Assembly (NCBI GenBank): GCA_007751255.1
Contig: CP036296.1
Location: 1,984,001 to 2,048,000, forward strand
Direction: 5' to 3'
DNA from: Engelhardtia mirabilis
Lineage (GTDB): Bacteria; Planctomycetota; UBA1135; GCA-002686595
DNA length: 64,000 nucleotides
The position numbers and the translations under genes are program-made. Below, one piece after another: positions 16,840-26,560 of the stretch. Under the pieces are notes generated by a model. It made no database searches. It saw only the letters and a program-made list of their open reading frames with translations, and was not told where the DNA came from. Every line of letters starts with the position of its first letter. The stretch's first letter is position 1.

Positions 16840-18137
16840 ACTTCGCCGCGCACGAGGTCGATCAGGCGGCCGAGGACGCGCTCGCCCTCCACGCGCAGGC
16901 CGCAGTGCTCGAACTCGTCCGTCAACCACACGCGGCAGCCGCGAATGGCCTCGGCGGTCTCGAGCGACAGCTCACGGTCGACGAACATGTCATTCGCATA
17001 GACCGCAGCCGCCACCGGCACCTCGTTCCTCGCCAGGACCTCGGGGTCGTAGAGGCGCGGCCAGTCACTCTTCTGCGCCAGCAGGTCAGCCGCACCGAGC
17101 AGCGGGCGCAGCACGCTCGAGTCCTCGAACGTCCAGCGAAAGACCATCTCGCCCGTGAAGGGGAAGGGCTCCGCATCCGGCGCCAGGTCCCCGAGGGGCT
17201 CGACCGTGCGCTGGGCAGACCAGCGGGTGGCCGATCCTTGCGCGTAGCAGGCCTCGTGCACCAGGGCGTAGAGCGGATTGGTATCGAAGGACTGGATGTT
17301 CTCGACCCCGCGCAGGAAGGCCCGTGACAGGTCGCGCTGCGCCCCGCGGCCGGACCAGGCCGACTCGAGCAGGTAGTGGATCTTGGCCGGACCGTCGCGG
17401 AAGCCGAGTTGGATCCCGAGGGACTGCAAGCGGCCAACCGTGAAGTGATCGCCGCCGGGCAGCATCACCGGCGAAGCGGCCAGGCGCGCCGCGATCAAGC
17501 GCAGGCGCTCGGCGTCACCGGGGAAGCGAGCGTGGTACTCGGCCGTCTTGCGACGCAGGGTCTGGGCCGTGCGCGCGTAGACCGGGTCCGGGTCGTCCAC
17601 CAGGGGCGGCAGGCCGCCGGTGATGAAGGCCTCGCGCAGACCCTGGGGCGCGAGCGAGAGGTAGGTGGTCGCGCAGAAGCCGCCGAAGCTCTGACCCAGG
17701 ACGGACCAACGCTCGACACCGAGGGCGCCGCGCATGGCCTCGAGGTCGCGGACGATCGAGTCGGCGCGGAAGTGCGTCAGGTGCGTCGCGATCGCGTGGT
17801 CGTCGCCCAGGGCCGCGATCACGCGCGGGTCCAGGGGCGTGCTGCGCCCGGTGCCCCGTTGATCGACGAGCAGCACGCGGTACTCGCGCGTCGCCCGCTC
17901 GATCCAGCCGCCGCGGGTCTCGGGGCGCGGGGCCTCGAAGCCGGGTCCGCCCTGGAGGAACACCAAGAAGGGCCGCTCGGCCGCGCCGGCCGCCAGGGCG
18001 CGTACCTCGCGCGCGTAGACCTCGATCGAGCCCCCCTGGGCCAGCGTGTGGTCCAGGGGCAGCTCGAAGCGGTGGTCGACCAGCTCCAGCCCGGGCAGAC
18101 GCAGGCTCGGACCGCTCGTGTGTCGGATGTCGACCAT
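16836..18137 (-). CDS. Alpha/beta hydrolase, proline iminopeptidase-like (S33)
   Basis: 433 residues, cytoplasmic. The oxyanion region is FLQGGPGFE (60-68), followed by LLVDQRGTGRST, the nucleophile elbow GQSFGG with Ser150, a probable catalytic Asp in VYANDMFVD and His in EFEHCGL near the C-terminus. The GGPG and DQRG motifs are typical of prolyl aminopeptidases, which release N-terminal proline from peptides. It lies 16 bp downstream of a sulfatase-like gene and is coupled to the MATE-like gene, so a role in handling a small modified peptide is possible but unproven. Confidence 0.85.
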   Translation of the reverse strand: MVDIRHTSGPSLRLPGLELVDHRFELPLDHTLAQGGSIEVYAREVRALAAGAAERPFLVFLQGGPGFEAPRPETRGGWIERATREYRVLLVDQRGTGRSTPLDPRVIAALGDDHAIATHLTHFRADSIVRDLEAMRGALGVERWSVLGQSFGGFCATTYLSLAPQGLREAFITGGLPPLVDDPDPVYARTAQTLRRKTAEYHARFPGDAERLRLIAARLAASPVMLPGGDHFTVGRLQSLGIQLGFRDGPAKIHYLLESAWSGRGAQRDLSRAFLRGVENIQSFDTNPLYALVHEACYAQGSATRWSAQRTVEPLGDLAPDAEPFPFTGEMVFRWTFEDSSVLRPLLGAADLLAQKSDWPRLYDPEVLARNEVPVAAAVYANDMFVDRELSLETAEAIRGCRVWLTDEFEHCGLRVEGERVLGRLIDLVRGEV

Positions 18138-18153
18138 GGCTCGATGGGTGGCG

Positions 18154-20625
18154 CTACTCGCGCTCGAGGTAGCCGAGCTCTTCGAGCTGGGCCCGCCGTT
18201 CGGGGCTCATGTCCTCGGCGAGGGTCAACTGGGACGCGCGGTCCTTGTCCTCGGCGTTGAGGGCCAGGATGTCCTCGATCACGGCGATCAGCTCCTCGCG
18301 CTTGGCCCACTCCTCGTCGGCCAGGTTCTCGAGCTCGAACGGATCACTGTCGAGGTGGTACAGCTCGTAGTGTTCCCCGAGGCGGCGATCGAGCTCCTTG
18401 CGGACCTCCGGGTGGTCGCCGAGCCAGTCCTTGATCTCGCCCGCCGACATCATCCGGCCGACCAGATCGGGCGCGAGCTGCTCCATCCAATCGGCGGGCA
18501 GGCGCCGGTGGCGGATCTTCGACTGGGGCGAGGCGAAGCGGTCGTCGGACCAGATCAGCTTCCAGCCGTCCAGCTCCACGCAGTGCTGGCGACCGATGCC
18601 GCCCTCGCTCCACAGGGGCACCGGCTCCAGGGCTTCGCCCCGCATCGCGCCGGCCAGGGAACGTCCGCGCAGGAAGTCGTAGACCGGCAAGCCCACCAGG
18701 TCGAGCAGGGTCGGGTAGAGGTCCACCAGTTGCACCGCCGTCTCGACCTCGGTGCCCGACTGCGCGCCGCCCGGGAGGCGGAAGATCAGCGGGACGTGCA
18801 GGGTCTCGTCGAACAGGGTGGCGTGGTCGAAGTAGTACTCGTGGGTCAGGATCGACTCGCCGTGGTCGGCGCTGAGCACGATCAACAGGTCGTCGTAGAT
18901 CCCGCGCTCCTTCAGGGACGCGAAGAGCCGGGCCAGGGCGTCGTCCACGTGGCGGATCTTGCGGTCGTAGGCGTCCGCGAACAGGCGCGTGCGCATGGAC
19001 GCGGGCAGCTCGCCCTCGGGCACCTCGCCCCGGGCCACGTGGTCCGGGATCACGCGGAAGGACTGGATCTGGCCGATGCCGACCGGCTCCTGGCGCTGGG
19101 CGTCGTAGAGCTCGTCGCCCGCGAAGAGCTCGGAGTACTCCTCGCTGACCACGTAGGGCGCGTGGGGGTCCAGGGCCTGCAACATCGCGAAGAAGGGGCG
19201 CTCGTCGGTCCGCTCGTCGAGCCAGCCCTCGAAGGCCGCCGTGATCCCGTCGATGCCGCCCGAGGTGTCCCACAGGGGAATCTCGACCATCGAGCGGTCG
19301 AACAGGTCGAAGCCCTGCTCCATGCCCAGGGCGGGCTCGAGCCAGGGGTTGTCGACCCAGGCGGCCGTGTCGTAACCGGCGGCGCGCAGGGCCTCGGCCA
19401 CGGTCCAGCGGTTGGGCGCGAGGTTGTACTGCTCGTAGATCACCGGCGCACGGCGCATGGCGTCGATGTCGCGCTTGTGCGCTTCCGGGTAGAGCCCGGA
19501 GAACTGCGCCATGTAGCTGTAGGCCGTCCACGGCGCGTTGGCCACGCAGCGCTCGAACTTCACGCCGTCCGCCGCCAGGGCGTCCATGGCGGGCGAGGTC
19601 GGCCGACCGTAGCCGTAGGTCGACATGTGCCGCGCGGAGAGGGTGTCGATCGAGATGAACAGGATCGACGGCCGCGGTGGGGCCATGTCGGAGTCGACCG
19701 CGGCGCGGCGCAGGTCGAGCCGCCCGCCCTCGTCGGAGAACCAGCGCAGGGTCAGGGAGGTGACCGAGTCGGTGTTCTCCGGGATCTCGAGCGTGGCCGC
19801 GAGGGGCCCGGCGTCGACCTCGACGATCTGCGAGCCCAGGACTCCGGGCTTCAGGGACCCGTCGGCGGGGTTCAGCAGTCCGAACTCGACCACCAGGTCA
19901 CCGGGGCGATTGCAGTTGCCGGCCAGCTCGAGCCGCGCCGCCGGGGGCAGTTGCACCAGGTAGCGCAGCGCCGTGCCGTCGACCAACTGGGCGCTGCCGC
20001 GCCGCTCGTCGAGCTCGACCCGACGGGCCTCGCCGTACTCCACCGAGATCAGCCCGAAGCCCACGTCCGCCGCCGGCTCCGCGCCGCGGTCCAGGGGCCG
20101 CAGCTGCTGCGCCTGCAGGCGCAGGGCATTCTCGCCCTCGCGCCACAGGGGCGCGTGAGCCTCGAGGCGGTACTTGGCCGGCTCTCGGCCCAGGATCAAC
20201 TCGCCGATCGGCAGGTCGTTGAGCTCGACCGTGACGCGGTCGGCCACCTCGCCCTCGGCCCGGTCCGCGCCCGGGCTGCACAGCTCGAGGGTGATGACTC
20301 GATCCTGTGCCGCGACCGCGGGGAGCTGCAACCAGACGGTGCGCGCGCGGCTGAAGGAGTGCTCCCCGACCCCCGGCACCCGCGAGCGGATCCACTCCGA
20401 CCCGGCGCCCCAATACAGGGCGTCGCTGCCGAGCACGTCGCCGTCGAGACTGCCGAGCTGCTGGATGACCGAATCCGGCTGGCGGGCCAGGAGTTCGATC
20501 CCGGAGCCGGCCGGCGCGGGCTGCGGGGGCTTGCTGCAGGCGGCGAGGGCCGCGAGACCGGCTGCGAGGAGCAGCGGCGCGGGTCGACGGCCGCACCGGC
20601 GAGTTTGGGCGTGGGACCCGGACAT
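18154..20625 (-). CDS. Large sulfatase-like lipoprotein with Thr at the nucleophile position, copy 1
   Basis: 823 residues from the ATG at 20625. A lipoprotein signal ends at Cys30 (LAALAAC). Residues about 40-340 are a beta-rich N-terminal region; the sulfatase fold begins at SILFISIDTLSARHMSTYG. At the site where sulfatases have CxPSR this protein has PWTAYSYMAQ (Thr367), so no formylglycine can form. Metal ligands IDTLS and LSADHGES are kept. Alkaline-phosphatase-superfamily enzymes with Thr nucleophiles, such as phosphoethanolamine transferases and NPPs, act on phosphoesters, so a sulfatase label may be wrong. It heads the operon with the hydrolase and MATE-like genes. Confidence 0.85.
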   Translation of the reverse strand: MSGSHAQTRRCGRRPAPLLLAAGLAALAACSKPPQPAPAGSGIELLARQPDSVIQQLGSLDGDVLGSDALYWGAGSEWIRSRVPGVGEHSFSRARTVWLQLPAVAAQDRVITLELCSPGADRAEGEVADRVTVELNDLPIGELILGREPAKYRLEAHAPLWREGENALRLQAQQLRPLDRGAEPAADVGFGLISVEYGEARRVELDERRGSAQLVDGTALRYLVQLPPAARLELAGNCNRPGDLVVEFGLLNPADGSLKPGVLGSQIVEVDAGPLAATLEIPENTDSVTSLTLRWFSDEGGRLDLRRAAVDSDMAPPRPSILFISIDTLSARHMSTYGYGRPTSPAMDALAADGVKFERCVANAPWTAYSYMAQFSGLYPEAHKRDIDAMRRAPVIYEQYNLAPNRWTVAEALRAAGYDTAAWVDNPWLEPALGMEQGFDLFDRSMVEIPLWDTSGGIDGITAAFEGWLDERTDERPFFAMLQALDPHAPYVVSEEYSELFAGDELYDAQRQEPVGIGQIQSFRVIPDHVARGEVPEGELPASMRTRLFADAYDRKIRHVDDALARLFASLKERGIYDDLLIVLSADHGESILTHEYYFDHATLFDETLHVPLIFRLPGGAQSGTEVETAVQLVDLYPTLLDLVGLPVYDFLRGRSLAGAMRGEALEPVPLWSEGGIGRQHCVELDGWKLIWSDDRFASPQSKIRHRRLPADWMEQLAPDLVGRMMSAGEIKDWLGDHPEVRKELDRRLGEHYELYHLDSDPFELENLADEEWAKREELIAVIEDILALNAEDKDRASQLTLAEDMSPERRAQLEELGYLERE

Positions 20626-21029
20626 GGGGAGAATCTGGGATACCGGTGGGCCTGGATCGAGGGGTCGCCACGCTCGCCGTGGGACTCGGGCCAGGAGTCT
20701 AGCCCGCAGCAGGCAACAGGATCGGCGCCCAGCGGACCCAATCGTCGACCCGCGCTCCCCGCTCGTCCGCCGCTGGCACCCTGCGAAGCGACCGGTTCTC
20801 GGTGGAGCGTGGCGCCCGACAGCCGAGGATGGTTCACGGGCCGTTGTCGGCGATCGCGTCGGCGGCATTTGCCGCGCGTCCCCCGTGGGATGGGGCGCGG
20901 CGGTTTCGCTCGCGGCGCTCGGACGCCGAGGCCATCGACCTGCCGGGCCCGGCGGACCCTCGCCCCCGGGTGGAGCGGCGCCCTCGGCGGTCATGCCGGC
21001 GCCGTCGCGCGCCAGGGTCCCCATGGCGC
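20626..21029. other. 404-bp divergent intergenic region
   Basis: It separates the leftward sulfatase-like gene from the rightward FG-GAP gene and must contain both promoters. I see no confident -35/-10 pair, RNA gene or repeat. The long open frames across it are GC-driven. Confidence 0.45.
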
Positions 21030-22667
21030 ATGATGGGCGCCATGGCGGGCAGGACCGGGAAGCGATTGGAGCGGGCGATGGTCGTCGCTGTCCTGTCGTG
21101 CGCGATCACGGCCTGCTCCGATTCGAGGGCCGGGGGCGATGCGGCCGGTGGTTCCACACTGTCGGGGGGATCCTCGACCGATGGTGCTCCGCCGAATGGT
21201 GCGGCTCGCGGCAGCGCCTCCGAGGCTCTCTCGGATGACGGGGCGCGGCTCGGCGGTCTGGGCGACCTGCCGCGACCGGCTGCCGCGGCGCCGCGCATCC
21301 TGGAAGGCACCGACCGCGACGACCACCTGGGCCATGCCCTGTCGGCCCCCGGGCGGATCGCCCCGGGGGGCGCGACGATCCTGGCCGTGGGCGGCGGCAC
21401 CAAGTGGGAGGAGTCCCGGGCCGAGCGCAACCTGAAGCGCGATTGCCTGGCCCTCTTCGCCCTGGGTTCCGGAGCCCCCGACTTACCCCTGCTCACGATC
21501 GAGGGCGTGCGCGGCGGGGATCGCTTCGCCTTCGACCTGTGCCTCGCGCCCGGGCTGCTGGGCGATCCGGGCCTGACCGATCTGGTCGCCGGCGCGCCAC
21601 GCGGACCGGTGGTCAAGCTCGGCGACGAGCAACGCCCGGCCGAGCGCGGGGCGCTCTACATCTTCGCGGCGCAGACCTTGGTGGCCGGGCGCGGCGGCGA
21701 GTTGACCTCGGCCGAGGCCGACCTGGTCCTGGTCGGACCCAGCGACGGTGGCCGGCTGGGTTACAGCGTGGCTGCCGCCGGTGACCTCGACGGCGACGGC
21801 ATCGGCGATCTCGTCGCCGGCGCGCCCGGCGGCCCCCTGGCTGCGGCCGACGGGGGCCGGGTGCTCCTGATCTCGGGCGCGCGGCTGCGGGCCCTGCGCG
21901 AATCCGGGCGCCGCCGGGTGGCGGTCGACGACGCGGAGCTGGCGGCGCGCACCCTGTGCGTCGGCGCGCCGGGCGATCTGCTGGGCAGCGACGTGGCGGT
22001 GGTCGCCGCCGGGAGCGGGCACGGGTTGATCGCCGCGGGCGCGCCCCAGTGCGCCTGGGACGCGGAGGCCGACACCTTCCTGGCCACCGGCGGCGAGGGC
22101 CGCGGCTACGTCGTGGTCGCGGACGGGTCGGCTGAGGGCGCGGGGGCCCCGCGACGCATCGGGGGCGGCGATCCGCTGGCCTCGTTCGGCAAGGCCGTGG
22201 CCTGGCTCGCACCGCCGGGGCGCTCGCCGCTCCTGGCCGTGGGCTCACCCCTGGCCGCGGCGGAGGCGGGTGCCGACTCGGGCCGCGTCGCGATCCACGA
22301 CCTGGATCGGGCCGAGGCCCTCGCGGTGCTCACCGGCGAGCGCGCCGAGGGTCGCTTCGGTTGGAGCCTGGCCGCATCGAGTGACGGTGCCTGGCTCGCG
22401 GTCGGCGCGCCCAACGACTCGATCGCACGCACGGGCGAAGAGGCAGCCATCGGCTATCGGCGTGGGACGGTCTCGTTGGTGCCGGTGCCGGCCTCCGGAG
22501 TCGTCGGCGAGCGGACCGCCTTCCACGGCCAGGACGCGCGCGACCACTTCGGCTACGCGGTGTCGCCCCAGGAGGCGCCGGGGAGCTTCTGGGGCGGCGC
22601 CTTGGCCTGGCCCGGGGAAGGCGGCACCGAGGTCGGTCGCGTCTACGCCCTGACTGCGGACGGCTGA
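21030..22667 (+). CDS. FG-GAP/integrin-like beta-propeller lipoprotein
   Basis: About 545 residues. The ATG at 21030 is chosen, with 21033 and 21042 close alternatives; all lead into a lipoprotein signal ending in MVVAVLSCAITAC. Repeats of the FG-GAP type follow: GRLGYSVAAAGDLDGDGIGDLVAGAPGG with a calcium-binding DLDGDGIGD, GDLLGSDVAVVAAG, GRFGWSLAASSDGAWLAVGAPN and DHFGYAVSPQ. Such surface propellers bind ligands or proteins. The stop codon lies inside the first unit of a 21-bp tandem array, and the same frame stays open through that array into the next gene. Confidence 0.87.
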   Translation: MMGAMAGRTGKRLERAMVVAVLSCAITACSDSRAGGDAAGGSTLSGGSSTDGAPPNGAARGSASEALSDDGARLGGLGDLPRPAAAAPRILEGTDRDDHLGHALSAPGRIAPGGATILAVGGGTKWEESRAERNLKRDCLALFALGSGAPDLPLLTIEGVRGGDRFAFDLCLAPGLLGDPGLTDLVAGAPRGPVVKLGDEQRPAERGALYIFAAQTLVAGRGGELTSAEADLVLVGPSDGGRLGYSVAAAGDLDGDGIGDLVAGAPGGPLAAADGGRVLLISGARLRALRESGRRRVAVDDAELAARTLCVGAPGDLLGSDVAVVAAGSGHGLIAAGAPQCAWDAEADTFLATGGEGRGYVVVADGSAEGAGAPRRIGGGDPLASFGKAVAWLAPPGRSPLLAVGSPLAAAEAGADSGRVAIHDLDRAEALAVLTGERAEGRFGWSLAASSDGAWLAVGAPNDSIARTGEEAAIGYRRGTVSLVPVPASGVVGERTAFHGQDARDHFGYAVSPQEAPGSFWGGALAWPGEGGTEVGRVYALTADG

Positions 22668-22673
22668 GGCGGG

Positions 22674-22841
22674 CCCGCCAACGGCGAGGTCCCGTTCGCC
22701 GACGACCGGGCGCTGTCTGTCGACGTCGGCAAGCTGTCCAACGACGGCTGGGCTCTGTCCGCCGACCAGCGGGCTGAGTCCTCCGACCGCAGGGGCTCGC
22801 CGGCCGACGGATGGCTCGGCATCGCCGCGGCGGGTCTCGGC
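22674..22841. repeat. Degenerate 21-bp tandem repeat, 8 units
   Basis: Eight contiguous 21-nt units can be laid out without gaps, beginning at 22674, 22695, 22716, 22737, 22758, 22779, 22800 and 22821. The consensus is near tccgccgacggcggggctctg, with CGAC best conserved. The period is a multiple of three, and in the frame shared by the flanking genes it encodes loose heptapeptides such as LSADQRA and LSNDGWA with no stop. It fills most of the gap between the FG-GAP and SGNH genes. There are no spacers, so it is not a CRISPR. Confidence 0.7.
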
Positions 22842-22988
22842 GCTCCCACGGGGGCTATACTCGCGCGCCGCGGCAGCGCCCGTCCCCCCGATGAACCCGA
22901 GTCGCCAGTGCGCCCACGCATCGTTCCACCTCGCGCGTGGACCGGTCGACCCAACGGGTGGGCGACGGACGGTCGTCCGAGACCAATC

Positions 22989-24269
22989 GTGAGCAGCGCC
23001 GAGTCGCAGATCGGAACGGGCACCCTCGGGCTCGAGGACGCGGAGCCCGACGGTTCGCGCCCGGTGATCCGCGGGCCGATCCTGCGTCAACTGCTGGCGG
23101 TGCTGGTCGGCGTCCTGGTGGGGATGGTGCTGGTCGATCAGCTCGTGGTCTGGTGGGACATCGACCAGGAGGGCGACGACGAGAACCGCCCGATCATGCA
23201 GCACGAGCACATCGGCTGGGTGAATCGGCCGCACTTCGTGAACCCGGAGTTCGAGACCGAGCTCGACCGCTTCGGTCTGCGCAACCCGGAGATCCCCGAG
23301 GACTGTCCGCCCGACGAGGTCCGACTGGTCGGCTTCGGCGCCTCGCGCACCTTCGGGGCCGGCGGCGCGATGCAGTCGTGGTGCTGGAACTACGCCCTGG
23401 AAGAGCTGCTGGCCGGGCGCGGCTTCCGCGTGCTGAACGGGGGCGTGAGCGGCTACTCGCTGTTGCAGTCCTGTCGCCGCGCGGAGGCCTATCTGGACCC
23501 GCTCGAGCCGGACCTGGTGTTCGTCGTGGCGAGTCCCGGGGCCCAGTTGATGCTGGACTCGTCCCTGGCGCGGCGCTGGGTGCGCGCCGGCGACGACTCG
23601 GACGAGATGATCCCCGCGGACGTGGTCGAGGGCTGGCCCGAGGCGCTGGTGCCCCTCGTGATCGACGCGCACCGCTACCTGAACTCGGTCTCGGGCATCT
23701 ACCGCCGACACCGCGCAAAGTTCCAGACGGGCGGCAACCGGGTCGCGTCGGTGCAGCGCTGGATGGTCAGCCGCGACGAGCCTTCTGAAGTGGCCGCGCA
23801 GATGCTGAGCGCGACCCTGGACGAGGCCCAGGCCCTGGGCGCGGCCTGCGCCGAGCGGGGCATCGAGCTGCGGATCCTGGTCCTGCCCGAGATCTGGCAG
23901 GACTCCGCCGTGACCTGGCGCTCGTTCCTGCGTCGCAACCAGCAGGCCGGCGCCCCACCGGTCGACACGCCCCGGCGCGAGCCGACCACGGTGCTGGAGG
24001 AGCTCCTGCAAGAGCGCGGACTGGCCACCTGGAACTTCTTCGACGAGGTCGACCGCATGGGGCGCGACCGCGAGCGCTTCGTCATGGGCGACAACCACCA
24101 CTGGTCCAAGGCGGGCCACGAGGTGATCGCCCGCGGGATCGTGGAGCGCCTGCGCGAGGAGGGGCTGTTGCAGTCCCTGCGCGAGCGCCGCGCCGCGGCG
24201 CCGCGCACGCGCCCCTTCGGCGAGAACCCCTTCCCCGACACCGGGGCTGACGGGAGCCGCACGCCTTGA
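22989..24269 (+). CDS. SGNH/GDSL-like membrane-anchored protein, probable O-acetylation partner
   Basis: 426 residues from the GTG at 22989; the GTG at 22908 is an alternative and the frame is open further upstream without a start. One N-terminal membrane helix (LRQLLAVLVGVLVGMVLVDQLVVW) anchors a periplasmic SGNH-like domain: GFGASRTFGAGG holds the block I Ser, NGGVSGYS the block II Gly and DNHHWSKAGHEV the block V His. Its stop overlaps the TTG of the MBOAT gene (TTGA). The pair resembles AlgJ/AlgX with AlgI, in which the SGNH protein transfers acetyl groups to a polysaccharide. Confidence 0.8.
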   Translation: MSSAESQIGTGTLGLEDAEPDGSRPVIRGPILRQLLAVLVGVLVGMVLVDQLVVWWDIDQEGDDENRPIMQHEHIGWVNRPHFVNPEFETELDRFGLRNPEIPEDCPPDEVRLVGFGASRTFGAGGAMQSWCWNYALEELLAGRGFRVLNGGVSGYSLLQSCRRAEAYLDPLEPDLVFVVASPGAQLMLDSSLARRWVRAGDDSDEMIPADVVEGWPEALVPLVIDAHRYLNSVSGIYRRHRAKFQTGGNRVASVQRWMVSRDEPSEVAAQMLSATLDEAQALGAACAERGIELRILVLPEIWQDSAVTWRSFLRRNQQAGAPPVDTPRREPTTVLEELLQERGLATWNFFDEVDRMGRDRERFVMGDNHHWSKAGHEVIARGIVERLREEGLLQSLRERRAAAPRTRPFGENPFPDTGADGSRTP

Positions 24270-25729
24270 ACTTCCACAGCGTCGGGTTCCTCGCGTTCCT
24301 CGCGATCGTCGTGCTGCTCTTCTGGGCCCTGGCCAACCGCCGGGAGCTGCGGCTGACGATGCTGTTCGCGGCGTCGCTGGTCTTCTACGGCAGCTACGAG
24401 GCCTGGTACCTGAGCCTGATCCTGTTCTCGACCCTGCTCGACTACTGGTGCGGGGCGCAGATCCACCGCGCGGCCCAGGCGGACGACTCGCGGCGCAAGC
24501 GGCGCTACCTGCTGATCTCCCTGGTCGGCAACCTCGGCGTGCTGGGCTTCTTCAAGTACACCGACTGGATCGTCGAGAGCGTCCAGTTGCTGTGCACGAC
24601 GCTGGGTCTCGAGGTGGACCTGTGGGCCGCGCGCACCTCGCTGCTGCCGGCGGGGCTGCTCGACTCGAACTTCGGGCGCATCATCGTGCCCGTCGGGATC
24701 AGCTTCTACACCTTCCAGACGCTCAGCTACACGATCGACATCTACCGCGGGGTGCTCGCCCCGGCCAAGAACCTGCGCGACTTCGGCCTGTTCGTGGCCT
24801 TCTTCCCGCAGCTCGTCGCGGGCCCGATCGTGCGCGCGATCGACTTCCTGCCGCAGCTCGAGCTGCGTCCGCGCTTCGATCGCCAGCGCCTGCGCGAGGG
24901 CCTGTGGCGCATGGTCACGGGCCTGCTCAAGAAGGTCGCCATCGCCGACATCCTGGGCGCGTACCTGGTCGATCCGGTCTACAACAGTCCCGGCGACTAC
25001 TCCTGGGTCGTGCACCTGCTCGCGGTCTACGGCTTCGCCTTCCAGATCTACTACGACTTCTCGGGCTACTCCGACATCGCCATCGGCGCCGCCAAGCTCT
25101 TGGGCTTCGACCTGCCCGAGAACTTCGATCTGCCCTACCGCTCGCGCTCGGTGCGCGAGTTCTGGCGTCGCTGGCACATCAGCCTGTCGACCTGGGTGCG
25201 CGACTACATCTACTTCCCCCTGGGCGGCTCGCGCGGCAGCGAATGGCGCGTGGCGCGCAACCTGCTGATCACGATGCTGGTGATCGGCGTCTGGCACGGG
25301 GCCAGCATCCTGTGGGTCATCTACGGCCTGATGCAGGGCCTCTCGATGATCGGCGAGCGCTTCTTCGAGCGCCTGCGCGGCGGTCGGCCCTGGGCCACGA
25401 CGCGGGCCAAGAGCGCCGTGTCCTGGTTCCTGACCTTCAACTTCACGGCCCTGACCTGCATGTTCGTGCGCGCCCTCGATGCGGACCAGATCCTCGGCGT
25501 GGCGACCGAGTTCGGCGACGGCGCCCTGGGTGCCATCGGCGAGTGGGGCTGGTGGGCGCTGATCGGCGGCGCCCTGCTGCACTGGTACCCGCCGGCGATC
25601 ACCGAGGCCGTGCGGCGCGCCTTCCACCGCGCGCCGACGCCGGTGGTCGGGATCATCACCGGCCTCGCCGCGGGGTGCGTGGCGGTGCTGGTGGTGGGCG
25701 AGACTCCCTACATCTACTTCCAGTTCTGA
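24266..25729 (+). CDS. MBOAT O-acyltransferase (AlgI-like)
   Basis: 487 residues, TTG start overlapping the upstream stop. It has about ten membrane helices. Family landmarks are VPVGISFYTFQTLSYTIDIYRG, FFPQLVAGPI, YYDFSGYSDIAIGAAKLLGF and FWRRWHISLSTWVRDYIYFPLGG, with the catalytic His344 in GVWHGAS. It should move acetyl or another acyl group across the inner membrane and pass it to the SGNH partner encoded immediately upstream, for surface polysaccharide modification. The polysaccharide is unknown and no glycosyltransferases are nearby. Confidence 0.93.
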   Translation: MNFHSVGFLAFLAIVVLLFWALANRRELRLTMLFAASLVFYGSYEAWYLSLILFSTLLDYWCGAQIHRAAQADDSRRKRRYLLISLVGNLGVLGFFKYTDWIVESVQLLCTTLGLEVDLWAARTSLLPAGLLDSNFGRIIVPVGISFYTFQTLSYTIDIYRGVLAPAKNLRDFGLFVAFFPQLVAGPIVRAIDFLPQLELRPRFDRQRLREGLWRMVTGLLKKVAIADILGAYLVDPVYNSPGDYSWVVHLLAVYGFAFQIYYDFSGYSDIAIGAAKLLGFDLPENFDLPYRSRSVREFWRRWHISLSTWVRDYIYFPLGGSRGSEWRVARNLLITMLVIGVWHGASILWVIYGLMQGLSMIGERFFERLRGGRPWATTRAKSAVSWFLTFNFTALTCMFVRALDADQILGVATEFGDGALGAIGEWGWWALIGGALLHWYPPAITEAVRRAFHRAPTPVVGIITGLAAGCVAVLVVGETPYIYFQF

Positions 25730-25741
25730 GCGCGCAGGCGC

Positions 25742-26509
25742 TCAGGCGTCCTTCGGACGCCCGCCCGGCAGCCACAGGTCGAGGGTGATCAACACCAGCC
25801 CCAGACCCAGGCCGATGCCGAAGGCCGCGCCGCCACCCAGGATGGCCCAGACCAACGCGGCGTGCTCGCGCGCCAGGAGCTGGCCGCCGAGGTCCGCGAA
25901 GGCGCCGAGTCCGCCGGCGAGCAGCGGCAGGCAGCGCAGGGGCGTCCAGAAGCGCGTCGCCGCGGCCAGCAGCCCGATGATCGCGACCAACATCCCGATC
26001 GCGGTCGCGTGGGTGTGCATCGACATGATCAGGATGTCGCGCGGCACCGGGATGATCTCCTTGTCCGAGACCATGCGCGACACGTCCTCCCAGTAGACCA
26101 GGGGCAGGGACTGGGCGCCCACGACGCCGCTGTCCGCCGCGTGGCACTGCACGCAGGAGCGGGCCATGATCTCGGCCGGCGCCATGAAGTCGAGCTCCAG
26201 ATCGTCGTAGCCGTCGATCAGGTTGTCGCCGGCGAGCCAGTCCTCGAGGGCCTTGCGTTCCTCCGCCGGCAGGTTGGCGGGGTGGGAGATCTCGCGGGCC
26301 AGGACCGCCCGCAGGGGCGCCTCCACCCGCACGCCGTGGTACGCGCCGAGCACGTCCTCGAAGGACAGCCCGGGCTCGCCGTCGTTCTTCTGGTGGTGGG
26401 TCTCGAGGTGGCGCATCGACGACCACAGGCCGATGGCCAGGGCGCCGACCACGCCCGTGAGTCCGAGGCGGGCGAAGAAGGGCAGGCTGCGCAGGCGGAA
26501 GCTGGTCAC
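25742..26509 (-). CDS. Membrane protein with one haem c motif
   Basis: 255 residues from a GTG start. An N-terminal helix (ARLGLTGVVGALAIGLW) is followed by a periplasmic region with a single CxxCH site, CVQCH (Cys119, Cys122, His123), and then about four C-terminal helices with histidines at MSMHTHATAIGMLVAIIG. The architecture suggests a membrane c-type cytochrome or redox sensor, possibly with a haem in the helical part. It follows the sulfatase-like gene at 26561 by 51 bp on the same strand and converges on the MBOAT gene with 12 bp between. Confidence 0.8.
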   Translation of the reverse strand: MTSFRLRSLPFFARLGLTGVVGALAIGLWSSMRHLETHHQKNDGEPGLSFEDVLGAYHGVRVEAPLRAVLAREISHPANLPAEERKALEDWLAGDNLIDGYDDLELDFMAPAEIMARSCVQCHAADSGVVGAQSLPLVYWEDVSRMVSDKEIIPVPRDILIMSMHTHATAIGMLVAIIGLLAAATRFWTPLRCLPLLAGGLGAFADLGGQLLAREHAALVWAILGGGAAFGIGLGLGLVLITLDLWLPGGRPKDA

Positions 26510-26560
26510 GGATCGAATCGGAGTTGGGGGGAGGGGGAGCTCGCCGCGCGCGGCTCGCGT

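Noticed and set aside
18046..21033. 995-codon open frame on the + strand
   Set aside because: It is the complement of the copy 1 sulfatase-like gene, whose catalytic motifs are on the other strand.
22674..22841. Possible CRISPR array
   Set aside because: The 21-bp units are contiguous, degenerate and lack spacers; no cas gene is present.
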